NCBI GenBank assembly: GCA_022822305.1
Contig: JAJEBY010000016.1
Coordinates: 1,298,687-1,362,686, forward strand
Direction of reading: 5' to 3'
From: Anaerolineae bacterium
GTDB lineage: Bacteria; Chloroflexota; Anaerolineae; Aggregatilineales; Phototrophicaceae
DNA: 64,000 nt
Part shown: piece after piece, positions 8,300 through 17,544 of the stretch
Layout: the number at the start of each line of letters is the position of its first letter
Numbering within the stretch: position 1 is the first letter of the stretch
Notes under the pieces: generated by a model
What the model was told of the DNA's origin: nothing
Database searches by the model: none
The model's input: the letters and a program-made list of their open reading frames with translations, nothing else
Position numbers and translations under genes: made by a program

Positions 8300-10011
8300 T
8301 GGAATACGACGCGCTGCTGGTCAATGGGCGGATTGCCGATGTCTTCCGTTACCGGCTGTTCGAGGGCTGGATCGGCATCCGCGACGGGCGCTTTATCACG
8401 GTTGAAGCGGGCGATGCGCCGGCCGGCGCAAGCGCCGCGGAAACGCTTGACCTGGCCGGGCGAATCGTCATGCCCGGTTTGATCGATTCGCATTTGCACA
8501 TCGAATCCAGCTTACTGACGCCGCGCCGCTTCGCCGAAGCCGTGCTGCCCTTCGGCACCACGACCATCCTCAGCGACCCGCATGAAGTCGGCAATGTCGC
8601 CGGCGAGGAGGGCGTGAAATGGATGATCGCCGCCTCTCAGAATTTGCCGCTCAGGATTTATCATTCGATACCGAGTTGCGTGCCCGCCACCTCTCCGGAA
8701 ATCGAATGGACGCACGAGGTCTTTGATGCGGCTGTGATACGACGCCTGGCGGAGCAGCCGTCGGTCATCGCCTTGGGCGAGGTCATGGATTATCGCGGTT
8801 TGCTGGGGCCGAATGAGCGCCTGCGCGCGATTGTGCGGGCGGCCAAAGAATGCAGCCTTTTGATCGAAGGGCATATCCCCACGTTGGCCGGCGTTGAACT
8901 CTCGCAATACCTGGCGCATGGGATTAGCTCCGACCACACGCTGACCTTCGCGGCCAAGATCGAGGAGCAAATCTCAAAAGGCCTGGCGGTCATGCTGCAG
9001 ACCAAGTCGGTAACGCCGGAGAATATGAAAGTCGTGGCGGATTTGCCCGATCGTTCGTCGATCATTCTCATCACCGATGACATCGAACCGTCGCTCCTTA
9101 CCGATGGGCGCGGGCATCTATCGCGGATTGTATCGCTGGCCATCGACTGTGGCATGCCGCCGCTGGAAGCGATTGCCGCCGCGACCATCCGTCCGGCGCG
9201 CTATCTCGGCTTGCGCGATCACGGCGCCATCGCCCCGGGTTTCCTGGCTGACTTCTTGATAATGGACGACATCGCCGCCTTCCCGCCGGCGCAAGTCTTT
9301 GTGGGCGGCCGGCTTGTGGCGGATGCGGGCGCCATGACCGCTGCTGTCATGCGCGAAAATCCCGCGCAGCCGGACTATCCCGGCATTCCTGGAGGACTCG
9401 CCGCTGACGATTTCAAGCTGGATAAAGATGGCGGCAGCGGCAGCGTACAGGCGCAGGTGGTGGCGCTGCAAAACAAGTATTCGACCCTGACCGCATTGGA
9501 ACAGATTACTGTGCGTTTGCAAGCTGGGCACATGCAGTTTCAGGACGACGATGGCTTGGCGCTGGCGTCAGTTATCGCGCGGGATGAGTCAGCGCGGACG
9601 GTGGGTCTCATCGCCAACACCGGACTGACGCAAGGCGCATGGGCCAGCAGCGTCGCGCACGACAGCCACAATCTGCTGGTGATCGGCCGCAGCCCAAGTG
9701 CGATGGCCCAGGCCGCCAACGCGGTGCATGCCATGAATGGCGGCGTCGCCGTGGCCAGGGAGGACGGTGTCGAAGCCAGCTTGCGATTGCCATATTTCGG
9801 CTTGCTGAGCGATGCGCCGGTCGCCGAGGTCGCGGATGGCTTGGCGGCCGTGGAAGATGCGATGCGTCGTCTCGGCGCGCATCAAACGCGCCCCTTCCTG
9901 ACATTTTCCATCATGAGCTTGAGCGTCAGCCCCTACGCAAAGTTCACCGACAAAGGCATTGTGGATACCGAATCACGCCAATTGATTCGGCCCTTTTCTG
10001 CGGCGGACTAG
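8299..10011 (+). CDS. ade: Adenine deaminase
   Basis: This 570-residue amidohydrolase converts adenine to hypoxanthine and ammonia. It shows GLIDSHLHIESSLLTP, the metal-binding HxH with the following Glu, LSDPHEVGNV, IEGHIP, GISSDHTL and ITDDIEP, the sequence train of Ade enzymes, and has the usual length of about 570-600 residues. The C-terminal domain includes AVARDG-like VAREDGVEASLRLP. It starts at the last base of the phosphorylase stop. Together the two enzymes would take imported adenosine-like compounds to hypoxanthine plus ribose 1-phosphate. Confidence 0.92.
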   Translation: MEYDALLVNGRIADVFRYRLFEGWIGIRDGRFITVEAGDAPAGASAAETLDLAGRIVMPGLIDSHLHIESSLLTPRRFAEAVLPFGTTTILSDPHEVGNVAGEEGVKWMIAASQNLPLRIYHSIPSCVPATSPEIEWTHEVFDAAVIRRLAEQPSVIALGEVMDYRGLLGPNERLRAIVRAAKECSLLIEGHIPTLAGVELSQYLAHGISSDHTLTFAAKIEEQISKGLAVMLQTKSVTPENMKVVADLPDRSSIILITDDIEPSLLTDGRGHLSRIVSLAIDCGMPPLEAIAAATIRPARYLGLRDHGAIAPGFLADFLIMDDIAAFPPAQVFVGGRLVADAGAMTAAVMRENPAQPDYPGIPGGLAADDFKLDKDGGSGSVQAQVVALQNKYSTLTALEQITVRLQAGHMQFQDDDGLALASVIARDESARTVGLIANTGLTQGAWASSVAHDSHNLLVIGRSPSAMAQAANAVHAMNGGVAVAREDGVEASLRLPYFGLLSDAPVAEVADGLAAVEDAMRRLGAHQTRPFLTFSIMSLSVSPYAKFTDKGIVDTESRQLIRPFSAAD

Positions 10012-10097
10012 TTGGTCGTGCAACGCAAAGCTGGTTTTCAATTGGTCTTTTCGGACGATTTGGGCTGACGAGGACTTTTGCCGCCCACCCCACTCGG

Positions 10098-11123
10098 TCA
10101 TGCCGACAGTTCGCGCGCCATCTTGATGAATGGCCCCACCGACTTCCCCAGCACCGCAACGCCCGCGTCGTGCGCAAATGGCAACCCAAACTTGCTCCGC
10201 GCCGATCCGTTGAGCGCAAAGTCGTAACCGCCGATGTTGACGATGTGGAACAGGCCATCCCGGCACTCGACAGTCACCCGGTCGCAGCGAAATGGCCACT
10301 CGCCACTGAACTCAGTCTTGCTGACGACTCGCGATGGCCAGCCCGATTCCGCGATCTCTCGGTCGGAGCGCTTGATCCACTGGTCGGCGTCGGCTCTGAG
10401 AATCTCCACCGAACGGCGATAGTCGACAGCGCCGAATTGGTCGTCCCGTAGGTTCCAGAACTCCGAGTAGACGCCTGAGAGCTTCCTGATTTCACCCGCC
10501 TGGTCGGCATGCCCCCCAAGCGTGAACTGCATCGCGATCGCCCGGATCAGCCGCTCCATCTTGGCGATTAACACGCTGTTCACTCGCGGGTAGTAGTCGC
10601 GATGCAACCGCTCCGTATCGCCAAGATAGGGAATCGGATCCTCCACACGGGACTCCAGCTCCTCCCATTCGGCCACAGGATTGATTGGACTGTGGCTCGC
10701 CCCGGCCACAACATCGAGATTGTAATAACGGCCCATCTTCCCGAATTGGGATAGGATTCTCACGCAATCTTTCAGCACGGGATCCGTCTTGATGAACGTT
10801 AGATCCTCTTTCAGCAAGGGGCGTTCCGTTCCGCCGAAGTGCTGCGTGCAGATCGTCTCTAGCAGGCTCTCCAGGTCGTGGCCAAGCGACTTCATGGCAG
10901 CCCTGTCCGGGTAGGCCCCGTCACGGCCCTTGCGAACGACGGCGATATAGCACTTCATCAAGCGTTCGAATCCGCTCGCCAGCAGTTGATGCGGCAGGTG
11001 GTAGAACGTGCTTCCCATGTCAATCTCTTGGAGATGTCCGAATCCCGACTTGAGGAGTTCTTTCGATGTCTCCAGTTCGTCAAGCAAGCACAGAAAGCGC
11101 TCCGTATCCCCATCCACTGCCAT
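10098..11123 (-). CDS. Hypothetical helical protein, unrecognised
   Basis: I do not recognise this 341-residue protein. The start ATG at 11121-11123 has GGAAAGGA about 10 bases upstream; an alternative ATG at 11172-11174 with GGAG also fits. It looks largely helical, with a FERLMKCYIAVV helix, a SLGHDLESLLETI segment vaguely like HEPN-type or four-helix proteins, and a C-terminal beta-rich part ending in a VNIGGYDFALNGSA motif. No signal peptide or membrane span is seen. It lies last in the leftward operon, 177 bases after the hydrolase, and converges with adenine deaminase. It may be independent of the operon. Confidence 0.6.
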   Translation of the reverse strand: MAVDGDTERFLCLLDELETSKELLKSGFGHLQEIDMGSTFYHLPHQLLASGFERLMKCYIAVVRKGRDGAYPDRAAMKSLGHDLESLLETICTQHFGGTERPLLKEDLTFIKTDPVLKDCVRILSQFGKMGRYYNLDVVAGASHSPINPVAEWEELESRVEDPIPYLGDTERLHRDYYPRVNSVLIAKMERLIRAIAMQFTLGGHADQAGEIRKLSGVYSEFWNLRDDQFGAVDYRRSVEILRADADQWIKRSDREIAESGWPSRVVSKTEFSGEWPFRCDRVTVECRDGLFHIVNIGGYDFALNGSARSKFGLPFAHDAGVAVLGKSVGPFIKMARELSA

Positions 11124-11300
11124 CGCCTCGAATTCCTTTCCCGCGGTGTCCACAGTCGAAAACGATCTTATCATAAGCGTAGCGCTCCGATGCGAGGACG
11201 CGCCGCGAGCGCATCGCCGATTGCCCGGGCTGCGGGTGACACTGCAGCATACACGATGATCACTCGCGATTCGCACCAATTGAGCATCAGCCGAGGTTGC

Positions 11301-12203
11301 TCAGCGCTGATGACAGAGCAGCCATTGCAGCGCCAGCTCATAATCGCACCATTCATGCAATTGCCAGCGGAGCTCGTCATCCAGCGCCGTCAATCCGTGC
11401 GCGCGCGTGTGATTGTATTCGGCGATGGGCGCTGCGGCTGAGCGCGCCTTGACCAGTTGGTGCAGCCGATAGCTGTGATGCGTGATCTGCCGCGGCACGA
11501 TCAGATCTTCGTCACTCCAGAAGATCAGCGTCGGCGTCTGTGACAATCCCTCAACGTATGAATCTGCGCTGCGCTCGGCATACAGCTCCGGTACCTCGGT
11601 CGGAAGCCCTCCAACCTCACGGGCCACCAATTGGTCCGTTTCGAATTCGCGGATTTCCGGTACCTCAGAGCGCGCAAGATCTTCCTGCCATGCCGCCAGA
11701 TTGACGATGGGATTGAAGGCGACGCACGCTGCCAGGCGGTCGGGAAACTTGCCCGCCAACACCAGCGCCTCTTGCCCGCCCATACTTTTTCCACAGACAT
11801 ATACGCGGCGAGCGTCTACGCGATAACCCGCGCCGGCGAGCGCATCAATCAGGTGAATCATATCGGCGATCTGTTCCGGCGCCCCGAGCGAGCAGTTGTC
11901 TTCGCGGCGATGATGACCATGCGGCAGCGCAATGATGACGCCGTATTGATCCGCCAGCCCGCGCCAACCGCGATGATAACCCCACTTCTGCATGCCATCC
12001 CAGCCGCCCTGGTATTCCTGGGCCGCCGTCCAGGTGATGGGATGCGGCGCGAGAACCAGCGGCAGCGGATCGGCGCCAGCGCTTGCCGGCGAATACACCA
12101 GCGCCGCGCGCGAACTTCCATCCGAAGATGAAGGGAAGCGCACTTCTTCCATTCGCGACCGATCGTCGGGAATGGTCTGAGGATGAGGAGGCAAAATGCT
12201 CAT
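11301..12203 (-). CDS. Alpha/beta hydrolase (dienelactone hydrolase / prolyl-oligopeptidase-like)
   Basis: A 300-residue hydrolase with nucleophile elbow GKSMGGQEA, a GxSxGG form typical of S9/DLH-like esterases and peptidases. A preceding DARRVYVCGKS strand, an SDEDLIVP segment carrying a likely acid residue, and a histidine in NHTRAHGLTALDDEL complete a plausible Ser-Asp-His triad. No signal peptide is seen. It follows the SnoaL-like genes by 21 bases in the DeoR operon, so it may open an ester, lactone or amide of the imported substrate. Confidence 0.78.
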   Translation of the reverse strand: MSILPPHPQTIPDDRSRMEEVRFPSSSDGSSRAALVYSPASAGADPLPLVLAPHPITWTAAQEYQGGWDGMQKWGYHRGWRGLADQYGVIIALPHGHHRREDNCSLGAPEQIADMIHLIDALAGAGYRVDARRVYVCGKSMGGQEALVLAGKFPDRLAACVAFNPIVNLAAWQEDLARSEVPEIREFETDQLVAREVGGLPTEVPELYAERSADSYVEGLSQTPTLIFWSDEDLIVPRQITHHSYRLHQLVKARSAAAPIAEYNHTRAHGLTALDDELRWQLHEWCDYELALQWLLCHQR

Positions 12204-12224
12204 GTCTACACCCGTTCCGCCGCG

Positions 12225-12638
12225 TCAGGCTGTGCCGAGCTGTTCTTCCTGGGTTTGACGATCGAGGAAGACGCGCACATCCTTGATCTTGTCGCCCTGG
12301 AATTCGAAGAAGACCGCTTCGCGCACGCTGAACGTCCGCCCGGTCGCCTTCTGATCCTCAAAGTCGTTGACGAAGGTGGCGGTCATGATGTTCTCAACCA
12401 CCACGGTATTGCCTTGCGCAATGACCGTCTTGGTGTCAATGGTCCAATCCGGGTACGCCGCCCATAGTTTTGGCACGAAGACAGACATTTCCGCCTTGGT
12501 CAGCGGTTCCGGGAAATAGGGTTCGTGCGAAGTTGTGTCGTCGGTATGGTAGCTCCAGAACTCGTCCAGATCTTGCTTGTTGAAGGCGGCGATGGCTTTG
12601 CGCACGGTTTCCTTGTTGCGTTCCTGTTGCTCGCCCAT
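12225..12638 (-). CDS. SnoaL-like / NTF2-fold protein (copy 2)
   Basis: This 137-residue protein has the SnoaL-like pattern: an N-terminal helix, then NKQDLDEFWSYHTDDTTSHEPYFPEPLTKAEM, then strands ending REAVFFEFQGDKIKDVRVFLD. Such proteins are ester cyclases, isomerases or uncharacterised small-molecule binders. It is a clear paralogue of the adjacent upstream gene, with the same SYHT, SHEP, KATGR and REAVFFE stations, so the pair arose by tandem duplication. Its ATG overlaps the last base of that gene. Confidence 0.8.
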   Translation of the reverse strand: MGEQQERNKETVRKAIAAFNKQDLDEFWSYHTDDTTSHEPYFPEPLTKAEMSVFVPKLWAAYPDWTIDTKTVIAQGNTVVVENIMTATFVNDFEDQKATGRTFSVREAVFFEFQGDKIKDVRVFLDRQTQEEQLGTA

Positions 12639-13063
12639 TATTCCCCCTCGCTGCTGGCGCCGAGCTGCTCGGCGATGTGCTTGCGATCGATATAGATGCG
12701 CTCGGCTTTGATCTTGCCGTTCTCCAATTCAAAGAACACCGCCTCGCGCGTTTGATACGAGCGGCCGGTGGCCTTCTCGCCCAGAAAATCATTTTGGAAG
12801 GTGCCGCTCACCAGATTCTCGACGGCAACGATATCGCCTTCGACGTAGATCTGCTGCGTCTCAATCTTGGCGTCCGGATAGGTGTGGACCCACTGATGCA
12901 GGAGTACGATGAGCTGGTCGTGCGGTATGGGATCCGGATAAAACGGCTCGTGCGAGGTCATGTCTTCCGTATGGTAAGACATGAATCCGTCGATGTCGTG
13001 ATCGCTGAGGGCCTTGATGGCCTTGAGCACCACATCTCGATTGTGTTCTTCTTGTGGGGTCAT
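12638..13063 (-). CDS. SnoaL-like / NTF2-fold protein (copy 1)
   Basis: A 141-residue SnoaL-like protein from ATG 13061-13063, which has AGGAGG upstream on the minus strand; the frame is open 33 bases further but without a better start. It shares SYHTEDMTSHEP, KATGRSYQTREAVFFELE and a final RIYIDRKHIAEQLGA tail with its neighbour. The gene lies 16 bases after the FGGY kinase stop, so it is part of the DeoR operon. Its enzymatic role is unknown. Confidence 0.8.
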   Translation of the reverse strand: MTPQEEHNRDVVLKAIKALSDHDIDGFMSYHTEDMTSHEPFYPDPIPHDQLIVLLHQWVHTYPDAKIETQQIYVEGDIVAVENLVSGTFQNDFLGEKATGRSYQTREAVFFELENGKIKAERIYIDRKHIAEQLGASSEGE

Positions 13064-13079
13064 GGTCACGCTCCTCCTG

Positions 13080-14624
13080 TCATTTGTCCCTTGCAAGGTT
13101 TGCGAGCCGGCTGAAAGCGCCGCCCTCGCTCAGTAATAAGAACATATCTTTGAAGGTCTGGAATTGCCGTTCGTAGATGTCGCGCTGCGCCGGCCGGGGC
13201 TCGATGACATCCCCAATCTCAACAAATCCCGCGGCCAGCGACCGCCAATCCGGATAATGCCCCAAAGCGAAAGCGGCGCACATGGCCGCGCCCACCATAG
13301 CCGCATCCGATATCCGCAGCGTTTTGACGGGACGCCCCAGGATGTCCGCGTGGATTTGATTCCAGTAGCTATTGCGCGCCCCGCCCCCCGCCAGAACAAC
13401 ATCTTCAATGCGCGTGCCGATCCCGGCGATAGCATCCAGCATCCAGCGCAGTTCCAGGGAGATGCCCTCCAAGAGCGCGCGGATGACGTGCCCACGGCTG
13501 TGATCCAGCGACAGCCCGATCAAGCAGCCACGCGCGGATAGATCGACCCTTGGCGCGCTGCTGCCGTTGAATGTGGGCAGGAAGAGCAAGCCGCCGGCGC
13601 CGGGCGGCGCGGAGCGCGCCTGCTCGATCAGCAGATCGTAGGCATCCAGCGACGAGCGTCGCTGCCGCGCCAGCTCGGTCGCGCCAAACTGATCGCGCAG
13701 CCAGCGGAAGGCCGCGCCCGAAGCCTGGGTGTGACCCTCCATTTCCCAGCGACCGGCAACCACATGCGCCGCGCAATTGAGGGTGCGTTCGGCATCTCTC
13801 AATGTGCCATCCAGGAACACTTGCACGCCGGCGGCCGTGCCGATATTGATCATGGCTTTGCCGCTTTCGATGACGCCGCTGCCGACGCCCGCGCATTGCC
13901 CGTCGCCGCCGCCCGCCACCAGAGGAATGCCCGCCGGCAACTGGAGCGCAGCCGCCGCCTCGGTACTCAATTCACCCACAATATCGGTCGCGTTCACCAG
14001 GCGCGGGAGCTTGTCCAGCGGGAAGCCCATCTCGCCGGCGAGCGACTCGCTCCAGCGCAGACGGTCGATACAAAATGGAAAAAGGAAGACGCCCGTAGAT
14101 ACATCACAGATGAAATCGTCGCAGCCCAGCCACTTGAGAAAGTAAGTTTGCGGCGGACCAATGACCGCGGCGCGCGCGAAGATATCCGGCTCGCTTTGCT
14201 GTAGCCACAGCAATTTGCTGATGCCGGTGTAGGATACGATGGGATGCCCGCAGGCGTCGTAATAGCGCTCGTTTCCAATCCGCCCCAGCAGGAACTCGAC
14301 TTGCGGAAGACCGCGCTGGTCCATCCAGACGATGAATTCGGTGAGCGGCTCGCCGTCTGCATCCAGAGCAATGGCTGTACCGCGATGGTTTGTCAGCCCG
14401 ATGGCCGCGATCCGTGACTTGTCGAAGCCTTCCAGCGCTTCCGCCGCGGCATCGGCGATTAGCGCCAGGGCGGTTCGCGGAGACTGCTCGACCCTGCCCG
14501 CCGCTGGAAAGGAAAGCGCCTGCTCGCGACTGGCCATGTTGAGCAACTGACCGCCGATATGGAACAAGCCGACTTTGATGGCGGTGGTACCGATATCCAG
14601 CGCCAGGACAAGATCCGCGCTCAT
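13080..14624 (-). CDS. FGGY-family carbohydrate kinase
   Basis: A 514-residue sugar or polyol kinase (xylulokinase / glycerol kinase / gluconokinase superfamily). N-terminal ALDIGTTAIKVGLF is the phosphate 1 motif, TNHRGTAIALD and VWMDQRG follow, AGGGDGQCAGVGSGV carries the likely catalytic Asp, and VVLAGGGARNSYWNQIHADILG is the C-terminal FGGY signature region. ATG 14622-14624 is used, with GGAG about 10 bases upstream. It begins immediately after the importer ATPase. The context predicts phosphorylation of the imported or liberated sugar before the eIF2B-like and BtpA-like proteins act. Confidence 0.9.
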   Translation of the reverse strand: MSADLVLALDIGTTAIKVGLFHIGGQLLNMASREQALSFPAAGRVEQSPRTALALIADAAAEALEGFDKSRIAAIGLTNHRGTAIALDADGEPLTEFIVWMDQRGLPQVEFLLGRIGNERYYDACGHPIVSYTGISKLLWLQQSEPDIFARAAVIGPPQTYFLKWLGCDDFICDVSTGVFLFPFCIDRLRWSESLAGEMGFPLDKLPRLVNATDIVGELSTEAAAALQLPAGIPLVAGGGDGQCAGVGSGVIESGKAMINIGTAAGVQVFLDGTLRDAERTLNCAAHVVAGRWEMEGHTQASGAAFRWLRDQFGATELARQRRSSLDAYDLLIEQARSAPPGAGGLLFLPTFNGSSAPRVDLSARGCLIGLSLDHSRGHVIRALLEGISLELRWMLDAIAGIGTRIEDVVLAGGGARNSYWNQIHADILGRPVKTLRISDAAMVGAAMCAAFALGHYPDWRSLAAGFVEIGDVIEPRPAQRDIYERQFQTFKDMFLLLSEGGAFSRLANLARDK

Positions 14625-14627
14625 CAC

Positions 14628-15665
14628 TTAGATCTCCCCGTCGCTGACACGATGGCAAGCCACCCACCGTCCGGCGTCAATCACGGTCAATTGCTGCGGC
14701 GTTCGTGAACAAGCGTCGACTGCTTGATGGCAGCGCGCCGCCAACGGACAACCTCGCTCGGGTGGCAGAGACGTGCGGATATCACCCGTCAGTCGGATGC
14801 GCGAGCGCTGATAATTAGGATCCGGGATAGGAATGGCGGACATCAAGGCTTCGGTGTAAGGATGCCGGGGTTTTTCGATGAGGTCGGCAGTCGGGGCTTC
14901 TTCAATGACTTGACCCAGGTACATCACTAACACGCGCTCGCAGAGATGCCGAATCACGCTCAGATCGTGAGAGATGACCAGGTAGGTCATGTCAAAACGC
15001 GTCTTGAGTTCTTGCAGCAGGCTGATGATGCGCACCTGAACCGAGACATCCAACGCCGAGGTCGGCTCGTCCAGGATTAGAAAACGCGGATTGGTCGCCA
15101 ATGCCCGCGCGATTACCACCCGTTGTCGTTCGCCGCCGCTCAATTGATGCGGGTAACGATCCAGGTGATCGTCGCGCAGTTGGACCACATCCAACAACTC
15201 AAGGATGCGATCAAGCCTGCCGGCGCGGCTCGTCAATCGGTGGACGCGCAGCGGCTCTTCCAGTGTGCGGCGGACACTGAAGCGGGGGTTGAGCGTGGCG
15301 GTGGGATCTTGAAAGACCATCTGCGCCTTTTGCCGGAACTCGCGTTCCGCTTTGCCGCGCAGGTTGAGGATGGAGCGCCCTTCGAAGCGGATGTCGCCGG
15401 ATGTCGGCGCGATCAGCCGCAGCAGGCAACGCGCCACCGTCGATTTGCCGCTCCCGCTTTCGCCGACCAGGCCCACAACTTCGCCCGGCTCAATCGTCAG
15501 ATTCAGGCCGCGTATCGCTGTCGTCCGACCGTCGGGCCGCAGAGACGCTCCTTCGGCGCCGTCCTGGGCCTGTCCGGCAATCAAACTGGCGATGTTGACG
15601 CCGCCAGAGATGGCCCGTCCACCGGCGAAAACCTTGGTCAGCTCCCGTATCTCGAGCAGACTCAT
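14628..15665 (-). CDS. Peptide/nickel-type ABC transporter ATP-binding protein (DppF/OppF-like)
   Basis: The 345-residue ATPase has Walker A GESGSGKST, signature LSGGERQRVVIARAL, Walker B LILDEPTSALD and the C-terminal oligopeptide-transporter domain with HPYTEALMSAIP and a Cys motif in GCPLAARCHQAVDAC (cluster-binding-type cysteines of this subfamily). A 35-residue insertion near residues 15-50 separates the first strand from the core, which is longer than usual. ATG 15663-15665 overlaps the DppD stop as ATGA. Confidence 0.92.
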   Translation of the reverse strand: MSLLEIRELTKVFAGGRAISGGVNIASLIAGQAQDGAEGASLRPDGRTTAIRGLNLTIEPGEVVGLVGESGSGKSTVARCLLRLIAPTSGDIRFEGRSILNLRGKAEREFRQKAQMVFQDPTATLNPRFSVRRTLEEPLRVHRLTSRAGRLDRILELLDVVQLRDDHLDRYPHQLSGGERQRVVIARALATNPRFLILDEPTSALDVSVQVRIISLLQELKTRFDMTYLVISHDLSVIRHLCERVLVMYLGQVIEEAPTADLIEKPRHPYTEALMSAIPIPDPNYQRSRIRLTGDIRTSLPPERGCPLAARCHQAVDACSRTPQQLTVIDAGRWVACHRVSDGEI

Positions 15666-16651
15666 GCCCCAGCCTCGTGCAAGTGGCAATAGCTATGGTG
15701 CTCCGCGCCGACCCTCACCCAAGGCACCGGCTGATCACAATGCGCCAGACGCCGCGGACAGCGATCAATAAAGCGGCATCCCGTGCGCGGCAAAGACAGC
15801 GGATCAGGCGCGCGCCCGGCCAGGCTGGTTTCCAGCAGCAACTCGCGATCGGGCCGCGGCACTGATGAGAGCAATCCCTGCGTGTAGGGATGCATGGGAT
15901 TGTTGAAGATCTCGCGCAGCGGACCGAACTCGACGATGTGTCCACCGTGCATGACCGCCACAAAATCGCATTGCGTTGCCACTAATCCCAAATTGTGCGT
16001 GATCAAGAGCAGGGAGCTGCCTTGCTCCCGCCGCACTTCTTCCAGCAAATCCAGAATCTGCGCTTCGGTGGTCACATCGAGGCCGGTGGTCGGTTCATCA
16101 GCAATTAGCAGTTGCGCGCGACAAGCCACCGCCAACGCGATCATCACCCGCTGCGCCATGCCGCCGCTAAACTGATGGGGGAAATTGCGGGCGCGTTCGC
16201 CGGCGCGGGGTATGCCTACGCGATCCAGGATTTCGACCGCTAGATCCCAAGATTTCCGACGCGAGTAATCGAAGTGATGTCGATAAACACGGGCGATTTG
16301 CGCGCCGACGGTCATGAGAGGATTGAGCGCGGTCCTGGAGCTTTGGAAGATGAGCGCTATGCTGCGACCGCGGATCTTCTCCATCCGTTTCTCGTCGACT
16401 TGCGCCAGATCTTCGCCCTTGAAGTGGATTGATCCCCCGACCAGCGAAGCGGAATTGGGCAGGAGCCGCATCACCGCCAGCGCCGTCATCGACTTGCCAG
16501 AACCACTTTCGCCCACCAGACCGACCACTTTCCCTTGAGGCACGGCGAAACTGACTTGGTCGACAATGTTCACGCGCTCGCCGCGCGTTTCAAGGGCAAT
16601 GGACAGGTCTTCCACGGAGAGTACGCTTGGATCAATGGTTTGATCGGACAT
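15662..16651 (-). CDS. Peptide/nickel-type ABC transporter ATP-binding protein (DppD/OppD-like)
   Basis: A 329-residue ATPase partner with Walker A GESGSGKSM, signature FSGGMAQRVMIALAV, Walker B LIADEPTTGLD and the C-terminal HPYTQGLLSSVPRPD plus a GCRFIDRCPRR cysteine motif. It follows the DppC-like permease by three bases and overlaps the DppF-like gene. It is the only complete peptide-type ATPase pair in the window. Confidence 0.93.
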   Translation of the reverse strand: MSDQTIDPSVLSVEDLSIALETRGERVNIVDQVSFAVPQGKVVGLVGESGSGKSMTALAVMRLLPNSASLVGGSIHFKGEDLAQVDEKRMEKIRGRSIALIFQSSRTALNPLMTVGAQIARVYRHHFDYSRRKSWDLAVEILDRVGIPRAGERARNFPHQFSGGMAQRVMIALAVACRAQLLIADEPTTGLDVTTEAQILDLLEEVRREQGSSLLLITHNLGLVATQCDFVAVMHGGHIVEFGPLREIFNNPMHPYTQGLLSSVPRPDRELLLETSLAGRAPDPLSLPRTGCRFIDRCPRRLAHCDQPVPWVRVGAEHHSYCHLHEAGA

Positions 16652-16654
16652 CGC

Positions 16655-17542
16655 TCACTTCCGATAGCGCGGATCTAGCATGTCGCGCAGGCTGTCGCCG
16701 ATTAGGGTGAAGGTCAGCGCCATGAGCATGATGAATACGCCTGGAAAAACCGACATCCACCAGCGTCCCGAGACCAGGTGTTCCGCGCCTTCGGCGGTCA
16801 TTGCGCCCAATTCGGGCGTCGGCGGCTTGATACCCAGTCCCAAGAAACTCAACCCGGCGATATCGAGCACTGCCCACGCCAGGAAGAGCGCGGCCTGCGC
16901 CAAAACTATCGACCAGGTGTTGGGCAGCAGATGAAAGACGATGATCTCCCAGGTCGGCGTACCGATGGCGCGCGCCGCTTCGATGAATGGCGCCTCGCGC
17001 AGTGATAGCGTCTGAGCCCGCACCACGCGGATGATCACCGGCGAATAGGCCACGCCAAGCGCGAAGACGATGGTCTGGACATTATTGCCCAAGACTGCGG
17101 TCACGGTCAGCGCCAGCAAGAAGCCGGGGAAAGCCATCAGAATGTCGACCAGGCGCATCAAAACTTGATCGGCGAGACCGCCGATATATCCGCTGAGCAA
17201 GCCGATCAAGGTACCGCCGGTTGTCGCCACCAACGCAACCACGCAGACGACCGCCAGATCGAGCCGGACCGCATGCACGACGCGGCTGAGGATATCGCGC
17301 CCGGAAGCATCGTTGCCAAAAGGAAACTCGGCCGACGGCGCCGCCCGGGCATGACGCGGCATGGTATCCAGCGGATCGCTCCTGATGATCAGCGGCCCCG
17401 CAATGGCCACCAGCAGAATCAAAGCCAACAAGATGCCGCCCAGCAGCAAGCTGGGATAACCGCGCGCGATCCGCCAAACGCTCCGCAGCCGGGTTTCTTC
17501 CCTGCGCATGAACCTCGCGCTCTCCTGTGTCTTGAGGCTCAT
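16655..17542 (-). CDS. Peptide-type ABC transporter permease (DppC-like)
   Basis: A 295-residue permease with an N-terminal cytoplasmic stretch, a first span around residues 30-55, a FGNDASGRDILSRVVH segment typical of DppC, and the coupling-loop sequence EAARAIGTPTWEIIVFHLLPN. It is two bases past the DppB-like gene and forms the channel with it. Confidence 0.92.
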   Translation of the reverse strand: MSLKTQESARFMRREETRLRSVWRIARGYPSLLLGGILLALILLVAIAGPLIIRSDPLDTMPRHARAAPSAEFPFGNDASGRDILSRVVHAVRLDLAVVCVVALVATTGGTLIGLLSGYIGGLADQVLMRLVDILMAFPGFLLALTVTAVLGNNVQTIVFALGVAYSPVIIRVVRAQTLSLREAPFIEAARAIGTPTWEIIVFHLLPNTWSIVLAQAALFLAWAVLDIAGLSFLGLGIKPPTPELGAMTAEGAEHLVSGRWWMSVFPGVFIMLMALTFTLIGDSLRDMLDPRYRK

Positions 17543-17544
17543 GG

